Positions 1 through 6,592 are shown, counted from the first letter of the stretch. The stretch is 14,012 bases of DNA from Kiritimatiellia bacterium (GCA_016302985.1 JAEDMN010000066.1:1-14012); one strand, 5' to 3'. Numbers and translations are program-made. Notes: generated by a model from the sequence alone, not told the origin.

Positions 1-270
1 TCTCCAACTTCCAGGAGTTCTGGATCTACGACAAGCACGCGCCGGAGATGAAGCCCGTGAAGGTCGTCCTTCGCGACCGGCTCGCGCAGCTCTTCCGCAT
101 GCTCAACACGGAGTACGCGGACCGCGACCCCGAGGACATCCCCGACCTCCTCGACTTCCCCTATGTCGGCAGCGGGCTCTTCGACGACGAGTCCATCCGC
201 ATCCCCCGCTTCACGGAGGAGACGCGCGCGCTGCTCCTGGACTGCCTGTCCGTCGGATTTCGTCCGCACC

Positions 271-408
271 GTGGTCTCGCAGCAATGCCTTCGGCAAACA
301 CGGAGTTCACAGAGCACGGCGCAGAGATGCGGTGTCATCGAGGTCGACGGGGAGAAGAGCGTTTCGTGCGTCTCTGTGTTCGCCGAAGGCATTGGGTTCT
401 GCGGAGAC
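271..408. repeat. Long imperfect inverted repeat at the breakpoint of the methyltransferase remnant
   Basis: Bases 283-301 (CAATGCCTTCGGCAAACAC) and 376-394 (GTGTTCGCCGAAGGCATTG) are reverse complements with a single mismatch (18 of 19). Complementarity continues inward, with gaps, through CAGAGCACG (310-318) against CGTGCGTCTCTG (365-376). It continues outward through GTCTCGCAG (274-282) against CTGCGGAGAC (399-408), after a four-base bulge. The arm text (ACACGGAGTTCACAGAGCAC and its complement) resembles the small palindromic repeats scattered through many PVC-group genomes. The element carries no ORF I would trust. It could be a non-autonomous mobile element or a REP-like hairpin. No target-site duplication is obvious to me. 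Confidence 0.6.
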
Positions 409-454
409 AGCTCAATGCCCTCTCGCGTATCCGTTCGGGACGGCTTCGATGTTT

Positions 455-463
455 TGATATAAT
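455..463 (+). promoter_or_regulatory. Extended -10 promoter for the 97-codon ORF
   Basis: TGA followed directly by TATAAT (458-463) is a perfect extended -10 element. No good -35 box is seen 17 bases upstream (TTCGGG-like at best). The predicted transcript would start near 470, just ahead of the GAAAGGA ribosome site at 472-478. Confidence 0.55.
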
Positions 464-484
464 CACTTCACGAAAGGAAACGAA

Positions 485-778
485 ATGGCAATTCGCCAAT
501 TTGTAGGAAGAATTTCATTGCTCCTCTGCGCGGGTACATCGCTTCTCGCGGGGGCGCATCCGGCCGTGCCGGCCGCGCTGCCGCCCCCGCGAGTGACCAG
601 CCACGTGGCAGAAGCTCCACGAGCGAGAAGACAGACCGAAGTGGTCGGTAGTCGGCGTAACCAGGATGCCAGGTTGCCGCCCAGTCGCGCCGTTGCAAAT
701 TCCCCTGTTGGCGAATTCCCCTTGTCCGTTGAAGGGACCTTATGGTATCCTAGACTAATCTTAGAAAGGACCACGTGA
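485..778 (+). CDS. Small hypothetical ORF with signal-peptide-like start, doubtful
   Basis: I do not recognise this 97-residue product. In favour of a gene: a perfect extended -10 box at 455-463, a GAAAGGA ribosome site at 472-478 six bases before the ATG, and an N-terminus that looks like a secretion signal (MAIRQFVGRISLLLCAGTS, then LLAGAHPAVPA with an A-x-A cleavage style). Its TGA (776-778) also overlaps the hexokinase ATG as TGATG, which would allow translational coupling. Against: after about residue 35 the sequence becomes Arg/Pro-rich and low in structure. Third positions lose the G/C bias of the neighbours from about 600 on. The hexokinase promoter lies inside its last third. It may be a truncated secreted-protein gene, or a leader transcript whose ORF is incidental. 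Confidence 0.3.
   Translation: MAIRQFVGRISLLLCAGTSLLAGAHPAVPAALPPPRVTSHVAEAPRARRQTEVVGSRRNQDARLPPSRAVANSPVGEFPLSVEGTLWYPRLILERTT
545..593. repeat. Perfect 12-bp GC-rich inverted repeat (hairpin)
   Basis: CTCGCGGGGGCG (545-556) and CGCCCCCGCGAG (582-593) are perfect reverse complements. The 25-base loop itself contains two copies of CCGGCCG (560-566 and 569-575), which are largely self-complementary. No T-run follows, so it is not a canonical intrinsic terminator. In the RNA it would be a very stable hairpin inside the 97-codon ORF and could hinder translation beyond the signal-like segment. Confidence 0.5.
722..770 (+). promoter_or_regulatory. Promoter and ribosome site of the hexokinase gene
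   Basis: TTGTCC (722-727) stands 18 bases before TATCCT (746-751). The -10 box is preceded by TGG, giving an extended -10. A second reading is TTGAAG (729-734), 16 bases, then TAGACT (751-756). GAAAGGA at 764-770 is the ribosome site, seven bases before the ATG at 778. The predicted leader is about 20 bases. Confidence 0.5.
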
Positions 779-2079
779 TGATGACACCCGAAGAATTCCT
801 CGAATCGAATGGACTGGCCACGGCGACGCTCGACCGCGCCGCGCTGATCGCCGCTTTCCAGAAGGAGATGGAGGCCGGACTCGCCGGCCAGCCCTCCTCC
901 CTCAAGATGATCCCCACCTACACGTCCCCCTACGGCGACATCAAGAAGGACACGCCCGTCACGGTGCTCGACGCCGGCGGCACGAACTTCCGCGGCGCCA
1001 CGGTGACGATCCCCTCCGACGGTTCCGGGATCAAGATCGAGAACAGGGAGAAGGGCGAAATGCCGGGCGCGAAGAGCTATGTCGCGCAGGAGGACTTCTA
1101 CAAGGTCCTGACGGGCCACGTCGACCGCTGCCGTCCGTTCGCGAAGGATCCGGCCATCGGCTTCTGCTTCTCCTACCCGGCCGAGGCCTCGCCCGAGGGC
1201 GACGCCAAGCTGCTCGTGTGGACCAAGCAGATCCAGGCCCCCGAGATCGTCGGCCAGTGGGTCGGCGCCGAGCTCACGAAGCGCCTCGATCCGAAGCCCT
1301 CCAAGGTCATGGTCGTGAACGACACGGTCGCGACGCTCCTCGCCGGCAAGGCGACGGAGAAGCCGGGCCAGAAGTTCTCCGCCTATCTGGGCTTCATCCT
1401 CGGCACGGGCACGAACGTCGCCTACATCGAGCAGAACGACCGCATCCCGAAGCTCGCCAACCCGCCCGCGGGCGCGATGGCGATCAACACGGAGTCCGGC
1501 GGCTTCAACAAGATCCCCCAGTCGACGTTCGACGAGGCGATGGACAGGAAGACGTCCGACTGCGGCTCGCAGCGCTTCGAGAAGATGATCGCCGGCGCGT
1601 ACCTCGGCAAGATCGGCCTCGAGGTCTTCAAGGCCGCCGCGAAGGAGGGCTTCTTCTCCGACGCCGCCAAGGCCGCGGTCCAGGGCCTCGGCACGATCGA
1701 GAGCTACGACCTCGACAACTTCTGCGCGAAGTACGACAACGGCAAGCCGAACCCGCTCGACAAGGTGTTCGTCGACGAGGCCGACCGCGCGATGGCCCGC
1801 CGCCTCGCGACGCCGGTCTTCGAGCGCGCGGCGATCCTCACGGCGATCCACCTCGCGGCCTTCATCGTGAAGACCGGCGGCGGCACGGACTCCAACGCCC
1901 CCGTCTGCGTCTGCGTCGACGGCTCCACCTACTACAAGACGCGCGTCGTCTCCTTCCCGGAGATCGTCCAGAAGGAACTCGACGGCATGCTCTCCAAGCG
2001 CAACATCGCGTTCGCGCTGACGGTGTGCCCGGACCACGCCCCGATGGTCGGCGCCGCCGTGGCCGCGCTCCTGAAGTAA
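778..2079 (+). CDS. Eukaryotic-type hexokinase
   Basis: The cytoplasmic enzyme of 433 residues phosphorylates glucose or related hexoses with ATP at the entry to glycolysis. It belongs to the two-domain hexokinase family known from eukaryotes, not the short ROK or Glk glucokinases. Motifs in order are: phosphate-1 loop LDAGGTNFRG (64-73), FCFSYP (129-134) with LVWTKQ (146-151) for sugar binding, VVNDTVATLLAG with the expected catalytic base Asp182, phosphate-2 GFILGTGTN (205-213), INTESGGF with the glucose-binding Glu239 (236-243), FEKMIAGAYLG, and the adenosine-site block VDGSTYYK (380-387). The eukaryotic consensus is close to VNDTVGT, GTGTNACY and NMEWGxFG, so all core residues are kept. 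I chose ATG 778 for its seven-base distance to GAAAGGA. GTG 775 and ATG 781 are in frame but spaced worse. Length is near the usual 430-480. It has its own promoter and terminator. Confidence 0.93.
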   Translation: MMTPEEFLESNGLATATLDRAALIAAFQKEMEAGLAGQPSSLKMIPTYTSPYGDIKKDTPVTVLDAGGTNFRGATVTIPSDGSGIKIENREKGEMPGAKSYVAQEDFYKVLTGHVDRCRPFAKDPAIGFCFSYPAEASPEGDAKLLVWTKQIQAPEIVGQWVGAELTKRLDPKPSKVMVVNDTVATLLAGKATEKPGQKFSAYLGFILGTGTNVAYIEQNDRIPKLANPPAGAMAINTESGGFNKIPQSTFDEAMDRKTSDCGSQRFEKMIAGAYLGKIGLEVFKAAAKEGFFSDAAKAAVQGLGTIESYDLDNFCAKYDNGKPNPLDKVFVDEADRAMARRLATPVFERAAILTAIHLAAFIVKTGGGTDSNAPVCVCVDGSTYYKTRVVSFPEIVQKELDGMLSKRNIAFALTVCPDHAPMVGAAVAALLK

Positions 2080-2102
2080 CCCGACGGAGCAGGTGCGAAA
2101 AG

Positions 2103-2137
2103 AACGGGGGACGGGCACGCGCCCGTCCCCCGTTTTT
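2103..2137. terminator. Strong bidirectional intrinsic terminator between convergent genes
   Basis: The arms AACGGGGGACGGGC (2103-2116) and GCCCGTCCCCCGTT (2121-2134) pair perfectly over 14 bp around a four-base loop (ACGC). On the plus strand TTTTT (2133-2137) follows and ends the hexokinase transcript. On the minus strand the stem is followed by TTCTTTT, so it can also end the beta-helix gene, whose stop is at 2157. Confidence 0.9.
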
Positions 2138-2156
2138 CGTCCGGAACCGCGGCGGG

Positions 2157-5100
2157 TCAGCGGGGCAGGCTCCCGACCCAGACGTAGTCGACGCGGACCG
2201 TGCCGGAAACCGGCCGGCCGTCCGCCGAGAAGGAGAGCTTCAGCTGCTGGAGCGTGCCGTTCGTCTTCAGCGGCACGACGTAGACGGTGTCCTCCACGTC
2301 GTCCGGCTTCACCGCGAAGTCGCGCGCGTTCGTCTCCGTGAACAGCGGTTCGGCCGTCGTCGTGAAGGCGAGGCGCATCGCCGTCGACGGGGTGTGGTTC
2401 TGGAGGCGCAGCACGACGCACGCGTCCTCGCCGACGGGCAGGTCGAGTCCGTCGGGGGAGGTCAGCGCGGCGCGGCCCGACTCGCGCACGGCGAGGACGA
2501 AGAAGTCGCCGCAGACGAGGTGCACGGGGTTCGAGAAGGTGTCCCAGAAGGCGTTCTCCATCCTGATGTGCTCCTTGAACGTTCCGAGGTCGGAGAACGT
2601 CCAGCCCTCCGGATCGAGGTTGCGCGAGAAGGTCCAGGCCTTCGCGACGCGCGCGCCCCTGGGAAGAACGTGGACCGCGGTGCGGGCCGTGCGGAAATGC
2701 TCGCCGTCGTCCGCCGTGAAGAGCAGGCGGTAGTCGCCGGGACGCGGGAAGGTCGCGGCCGTGCGGGCCTGGCGGGCGTCGCCGAACGCCGCGGCCGCGG
2801 GACCCTCGATCTGCTCCCAGTTCCCGGCCGTCGCGCGCGCGGACGAGACGACGGCCTCCAGGCCGACGGCGGGCCGGTCCGTCCAGATCTCGGCACCGGC
2901 CGCGACCACGGGCGGGTTGTTGTGCGGCAGCGCGCGGTCGAGATCCGCGGAGCAGGCGTACCGCACGTTGTTCGTCACCGTCCAGTCCGCCCGCGTGCGG
3001 ACGGCCTGGTTCGTATAGAAGCAGATGCCCGGGTTGAGCACGTAGCCGTTGCCCTCGACGAGGCCGCTCGAGCAGACGATGGACGGGTCCGTGCTGCCGC
3101 CCCAGACGAAGATCTCGGCGGGGCCGAGCTTCCGCGCGACGTTGTTGCGGTCGAAGCGGCAGTTCCGGATGTGCGTGTTGCGCGCCTGCGGGGAGCGGAG
3201 GCCGAGCACCTCGATCGCCGCGCCCGCGTTGTTGCGGAACGTGCAGCGGTCGATGAGGCAGTTCTCGCCGCCGGCCTCGAAGTCGATGCCGCCTTCGTCG
3301 TGCGACCCGGAATCCGGCTGGTTCAGGAAGTGGCAGTTGCGGATGACAAGCCCGTCGTTGAAGCCGAGCATGATGCCCATCGTCCCCGCGGAGGCGTTCC
3401 AGCCCGAGGCGTCGAAGACGGAGTCGAGCAGCCACGCGCGGTGCGTGGACGTGTAGAAGGGATGGGGCGAGGTGTTGTGGCAGAAGTTGTCGTGGCAGAA
3501 GACGCGGATGACCGCGACGTCGCGGCCGACCGCGCTGAAGCCGGACGAGCACTGGTACATCTCGCAGTCGCGCATCACGGCCCGGCACGGACTGCCGCCG
3601 ATGCCGATGCCCCCGCGGGGACCCTCCGGCGCGCCGAGGCGGTCGCGCCATTCGGGGATGCCGTGCGCGTTGAAGCGGTAGAGCCCCTCGATGTGGTGCG
3701 CGAGACAGCGCTCGACGAGCAGGCCCTCGGTTCCGCGCGCGCAGGAGATGCCGAGGCCCTTGCCCGCGTTGCAGACGACGAGGTCGCGGACGACGAGGTG
3801 GCCGCGGCTCGCGACGTGCGCGCAGCGGTCGTCGATGAAGCGCGTGCGGCGGATGACCGGACGCGGCCCCTCGCCATAGGCGCCGATTTCGGCCCAGTTG
3901 TCCGGCGCGCCCGCGGCCGTCGCGACGAGCTCCTCGCCGAAGACCGAGCCGCGGCGGAGCAGCAGACGGTCGCCCGGACCGAGGACGAGGGCGCGGACGT
4001 TGCGGAAGGTCTTCCAGGCCGTCGCGGGCGCGAGGCCGTCCGCGTCGTCGCGTCCGTTCTCCGCGTCGACGTGGTAGGTGCGGTTCGGCTTCACGGGCGG
4101 ATTCCAGTCCCGGGCGAGGAAGGGCGGATCCGCGCGCGGCATCAGCACGACGGACTTGCTCGCGGTCCCGACGGGCCGGTCGCCCGAGAAGATCTTGAAG
4201 TCGATCTGGAAGACCTCGTTCGTGCCGGGGACGACCTTCCAGGCGAGTTCGCGCGGCACGGCGTTCGTCAGCAGGCCGAGGTCGAGGCGCCGCGGTTCGA
4301 CCGTCGCGCCGGCTGGCGCGACCGCGACGAGCACGCAGTTGGAGACCGGCAGGGTGCCGCGGTTGCAGAGTCCGCCGGAGATGGTGACCGTGTCGCCGGT
4401 CTTCGGCAGCAGCTCGTGGATGCGGAGGCCGGAGAGGACGGGACGCGCCGTCTCCTGGATGCGCAGCGCGACGTCCTCGACGCGGAAGCCGTCGCGGCCG
4501 ACGCGGGCCGGCTTCTCCCCGCGCCCGGGCCGACCGGTGCGCTTCGTGTCGGCGGACTTCCCGTCGACGTGCAGGTGGATGCGTTCGCCGTCCCACGACG
4601 CGGCCAGGTTGTAGCGGCGTCCCGGTTCGATGTCCGCCTCGACCTTGGCGCGCGGCTCCCAGCCGCCGTCCAGCCACACCCAGAAGCAGAAGGCGCCGTG
4701 GCCGGGCCGCGCGCCCTTCGGCACGTCGTAGCGCAGAAGGTATTCGCGCTCGCGGGTGAGGAGCGTGTTCTCGCCCGCGGGCAGGCGGTCGAACGTCGCG
4801 GCGCAGGCCAGGCGGAAGACCGGCGCGAGATGCGGGTCGTCCTGCGGCGGCAGCGCGGGGGCCGTGACGGAGAGGTCCGCGACGGCGCCGTGGAAGGGTC
4901 CGACGACGAGCGGCGCGGGACAGCCCGCCGCGGGACCGCGCCGCGGGGTGCGCGCGGTCTCGCCGTCGACCGTCAGCCAGACGTTCGTGCCGTCCCAGCC
5001 CGCCGCGATGTCGTGCCAGGCGCCGATGCGGACGGGGACCTTCGACGAGACGCGCGGCTCGGGGCGCCCGTCGAGATTGACGAAGAAGCTGAACTTGCCG

Positions 5101-5471
5101 CCCTCGCCCGCGGGATCGACGCGCAGGAGAAGGGCGCCGCGGTCGTTGACATGTCCTTTCGAGAGGATGGTCGTCCAGCCCGATTCCGACAGGCGGTCGA
5201 ACTGCACGCGGCAGGCATAGGCGACGCCGGGCGCAAGGTCGTAGGCGGGGTCGTCGTTCGTGGAGCCGGCGTTTCCGCCGAGCGCGAGCACGGACCGCGC
5301 CCCGTCCGCCGCGAACGCGGGCGGCGCGGTGAAGTGCATCGGGCAGCCTCCGTGCGCCTCGGCGGGCGTGCCGTCGAACGTCCACCGCCGCTGCAGGCCT
5401 GCGGCCTGCGTGGAAAGCCCCTGCGCGCAGCACAGCGCGAAGAGGAAGCCTGTGAGAATTCCGTTTTTCAT
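2157..5471 (-). CDS. Secreted multidomain parallel beta-helix protein (LamG-like, CARDB-like, beta-helix, C-terminal binding domain)
   Basis: The product has 1104 residues. A signal peptide (1-24, hydrophobic GILTGFLFALCC, then TQAA) leads into a LamG/concanavalin-like fold (about 27-205, starting RRWTFDG, with AWHDIAAGWDGTNVWLTVDG). A second such unit follows (about 218-345, YNLAASWDGERIHLHVDG). A CARDB-like adhesion module lies at about 347-445 (TGDTVTISGGLCNRGTLPVS). The parallel beta-helix runs from about 465 (YHVDAENGRDDADG, TAWKTF) to 850. It repeats short strands such as VIRNCHFLNQ, CLIDRCTFRNNAGAAIEV and THIRNCRFDRNN, as in polysaccharide lyases and GH28-like enzymes. A PKD/Ig-like unit (853-937) and a beta-sandwich C-terminus (940-1104) follow. 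It probably binds or cleaves polysaccharide outside the cell. I cannot assign a catalytic family or residues. The start is fixed by the signal peptide. It diverges from the GH43 gene. Confidence 0.85.
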   Translation of the reverse strand: MKNGILTGFLFALCCAQGLSTQAAGLQRRWTFDGTPAEAHGGCPMHFTAPPAFAADGARSVLALGGNAGSTNDDPAYDLAPGVAYACRVQFDRLSESGWTTILSKGHVNDRGALLLRVDPAGEGGKFSFFVNLDGRPEPRVSSKVPVRIGAWHDIAAGWDGTNVWLTVDGETARTPRRGPAAGCPAPLVVGPFHGAVADLSVTAPALPPQDDPHLAPVFRLACAATFDRLPAGENTLLTREREYLLRYDVPKGARPGHGAFCFWVWLDGGWEPRAKVEADIEPGRRYNLAASWDGERIHLHVDGKSADTKRTGRPGRGEKPARVGRDGFRVEDVALRIQETARPVLSGLRIHELLPKTGDTVTISGGLCNRGTLPVSNCVLVAVAPAGATVEPRRLDLGLLTNAVPRELAWKVVPGTNEVFQIDFKIFSGDRPVGTASKSVVLMPRADPPFLARDWNPPVKPNRTYHVDAENGRDDADGLAPATAWKTFRNVRALVLGPGDRLLLRRGSVFGEELVATAAGAPDNWAEIGAYGEGPRPVIRRTRFIDDRCAHVASRGHLVVRDLVVCNAGKGLGISCARGTEGLLVERCLAHHIEGLYRFNAHGIPEWRDRLGAPEGPRGGIGIGGSPCRAVMRDCEMYQCSSGFSAVGRDVAVIRVFCHDNFCHNTSPHPFYTSTHRAWLLDSVFDASGWNASAGTMGIMLGFNDGLVIRNCHFLNQPDSGSHDEGGIDFEAGGENCLIDRCTFRNNAGAAIEVLGLRSPQARNTHIRNCRFDRNNVARKLGPAEIFVWGGSTDPSIVCSSGLVEGNGYVLNPGICFYTNQAVRTRADWTVTNNVRYACSADLDRALPHNNPPVVAAGAEIWTDRPAVGLEAVVSSARATAGNWEQIEGPAAAAFGDARQARTAATFPRPGDYRLLFTADDGEHFRTARTAVHVLPRGARVAKAWTFSRNLDPEGWTFSDLGTFKEHIRMENAFWDTFSNPVHLVCGDFFVLAVRESGRAALTSPDGLDLPVGEDACVVLRLQNHTPSTAMRLAFTTTAEPLFTETNARDFAVKPDDVEDTVYVVPLKTNGTLQQLKLSFSADGRPVSGTVRVDYVWVGSLPR

Positions 5472-5477
5472 GCCTCC

Positions 5478-5486
5478 AGTATAGCA
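5478..5486 (-). promoter_or_regulatory. Extended -10 promoter of the beta-helix gene, possibly giving a leaderless mRNA
   Basis: On the minus strand TGC-TATACT is followed by GGAGGC and then the ATG at 5471. A start seven bases after the -10 box falls on the A of the ATG. The GGAGG lies only one base from the ATG, too close for normal ribosome-site use. The region 17 bases upstream is C-rich with no recognisable -35 box. Confidence 0.5.
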
Positions 5487-5488
5487 GA

Positions 5489-5532
5489 TTGGACAACGGG
5501 CGGGGGAGGTGGTAGAATGGCGTCCGAAAGGA
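5489..5532 (+). promoter_or_regulatory. Promoter and ribosome site of the GH43 gene
   Basis: TTGGAC (5489-5494), an 18-base spacer, then TAGAAT (5513-5518) preceded by TGG make a -35/extended -10 promoter. GAAAGGA (5526-5532) is the ribosome site eight bases before the ATG at 5541. The promoter abuts the divergent -10 box of the beta-helix gene, so the two polymerase footprints must overlap. Confidence 0.55.
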
Positions 5533-5540
5533 ATGAACCG

Positions 5541-6479
5541 ATGAACCGTGCCTGTCTGCTCCTGGGCTGTGCCCTGCTGTCCCTGCTCCCCGCGTCCGCC
5601 GCGAAGCGCGCGGAATTCCGCATCCGCGACCCGTTCGTGCTGGTCGACAACGGAACCTACTATCTCTACGAGTCGAAGCCGTGGTTCGGCGGGAAGGACG
5701 TCTGCGTGCGCACGAGCACGGACCTCGAGAACTGGTCCGAGAAGTCCGTCGTGATGCAGGTCCCCGAAGGCGTGCCGTGCACCGCGGTGTGGGCGCCGGA
5801 GGTCCACCGCTTCAACGGCCGCTACTACCTCTTCGTCACGTTGACGGAGGAGAAGGGGTCCCGCCCGATCGCGAAGATGGGTCCGCTGGCCGCCGAGAAG
5901 AACCTCACGCCGCGCGGCACCTGGGGCTTCGTGGCCGATTCGCCCACGGGCCCGTTCAAGGCGCTGAAGCGGGGCCCCGTCCCGCCGGCCGACCTGATGA
6001 CGCTCGACGGCACGCTGTACGTCGAGGACGGGAAGCCGTGGATGGTCTTCTGCCACGAGTGGTGCCAGATGGGCAACGGCACGATGGAGTGCGCGCCGCT
6101 TACGGCCGACCTCTCCGCCTTCGCGTCCGCGCCCACGCGCCTCTTCGACGCCGAGGGCGCGCTGCCCGGCGCGGGCCGCGTCACGGACGGCTGCTTCCTC
6201 TACCGTTCCGAGAAGTCCGGCGCGCTCTACATGATCTGGTCCAACATGGTCAAGGACCACGGCTACTGCGTGCTCGTGCGCCGCTCCGACTCCGGCCGCC
6301 TGGCCGGTCCCTGGAGCAAGGACGAGATCCTCTACGGACAGAATGGCGGCCACGGCATGATCTTCCGCGACCTGCAGGGGAAGCTCCGCCTCACCCTGCA
6401 CCAGCCGAACAAGGGCGAGCTCGAGCGCATGGTGCTCTTCGAGCTCGAGGACGACGGACGGAATCTCCGCGTCAAGTGA
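5541..6479 (+). CDS. Secreted glycoside hydrolase family 43 enzyme
   Basis: The product has 312 residues, about one GH43 five-bladed propeller with little else. A signal peptide (LLLGCALLSLLPASA, cleavage near 20) directs export. Family hallmarks are IRDPFV with the expected general base Asp30, YYLYES, the WAPEVH block (84-89) followed by YYLFVT, and LDGTLYVEDGKPWMVFCHEW holding the pKa-modulating Asp156. The position where GH43 normally shows the general acid Glu (EGP) reads TDGCFLY, with Asp216. I recall this TDG form from some GH43 groups, so activity is not ruled out. Typical substrates are arabinan, arabinoxylan or galactan side chains; none can be chosen here. ATG 5541 is preferred over the in-frame ATG 5517 because of the ribosome site and signal peptide. 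It lies 69 bp from the divergent beta-helix gene, which suggests a shared glycan-use role. Confidence 0.9.
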   Translation: MNRACLLLGCALLSLLPASAAKRAEFRIRDPFVLVDNGTYYLYESKPWFGGKDVCVRTSTDLENWSEKSVVMQVPEGVPCTAVWAPEVHRFNGRYYLFVTLTEEKGSRPIAKMGPLAAEKNLTPRGTWGFVADSPTGPFKALKRGPVPPADLMTLDGTLYVEDGKPWMVFCHEWCQMGNGTMECAPLTADLSAFASAPTRLFDAEGALPGAGRVTDGCFLYRSEKSGALYMIWSNMVKDHGYCVLVRRSDSGRLAGPWSKDEILYGQNGGHGMIFRDLQGKLRLTLHQPNKGELERMVLFELEDDGRNLRVK

Positions 6480-6592
6480 CCTTTCCCCCAGACATTCCGT
6501 TCTTCACGGACGTCGACCGCGTCGCGAAGGCGATCCACCGCCTCTACTCCCCGACGATGGTCGCCGAGATCCAGGCTGCGCTGGCCGACTGA
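6476..6592 (+). CDS. 38-residue ORF overlapping the GH43 stop (GTGA)
   Basis: A GTG at 6476 overlaps the GH43 TGA (6477-6479) in a four-base GTGA junction, the usual geometry of translational coupling. The short frame (TFPPDIPFFTDVDRVAKAIH, then RLYSPTMVAEIQAALAD) keeps the strong G/C third-base bias of real genes here. It ends with an amphipathic helix-like stretch 28 bases before the terminator stem at 6620. I recognise no family. No convincing ribosome site precedes it, so translation would rely on ribosomes finishing GH43. It may instead be the 3' remnant of a longer gene whose 5' part was replaced by GH43. Confidence 0.4.
   Translation: MTFPPDIPFFTDVDRVAKAIHRLYSPTMVAEIQAALAD

Larger units (their letters stand above)
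1..506 (+). pseudogene. Truncated MmeI-like type II restriction/DNA methyltransferase (N-terminal part, 5' end outside window)
   Basis: The frame beginning at base 3 is open from the left edge and stops at 504-506. Up to about base 246 it reads like the N-terminal helical/spacer part of MmeI-type fused restriction-methyltransferases. These proteins carry a short helical stretch ending in LNT, then a hallmark FPYVxxGLF block, then IPxF and LLLDC-like segments. Here I see RLAQLFRMLNTEY, LLDFPYVGSGLFDDE, IRIPRFTEETRALLLDC. In the family this is followed by a DWSxIxPxIFG segment and then the methyltransferase domain with an NPPF-type motif. Here the frame instead runs into Arg/Cys-rich sequence with no family resemblance and stops. 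The change falls where the inverted repeat at 271-408 begins, so I read this as a gene cut by insertion or deletion. The catalytic methyltransferase domain is absent. The family call is from memory of motifs and is moderately sure. The truncation is seen directly. Confidence 0.6.

Noticed and set aside
468..698. Minus-strand 76-codon ORF containing VFSLVELLP, reminiscent of the prepilin FTLVELL motif
   Set aside because: No hydrophobic helix follows the motif (PRGWSLAG comes next), no ribosome site is seen, and the ORF overlaps the promoter-bearing plus-strand ORF. Resemblance of a few residues is not enough.
463..5496. Minus-strand open frame of about 1677 codons running across the hexokinase and beta-helix genes
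   Set aside because: The product is Arg-rich nonsense. It shadows the hexokinase gene (plus) and sits in a different frame from the well-supported beta-helix protein.
1218..5540. Plus-strand frame continuous with GH43 that would give a protein of about 1750 residues
   Set aside because: Only the part from 5541 has domain motifs, and it begins with a signal peptide, a ribosome site and a promoter. The upstream part is a shadow of the hexokinase and beta-helix genes and would read through a strong terminator.
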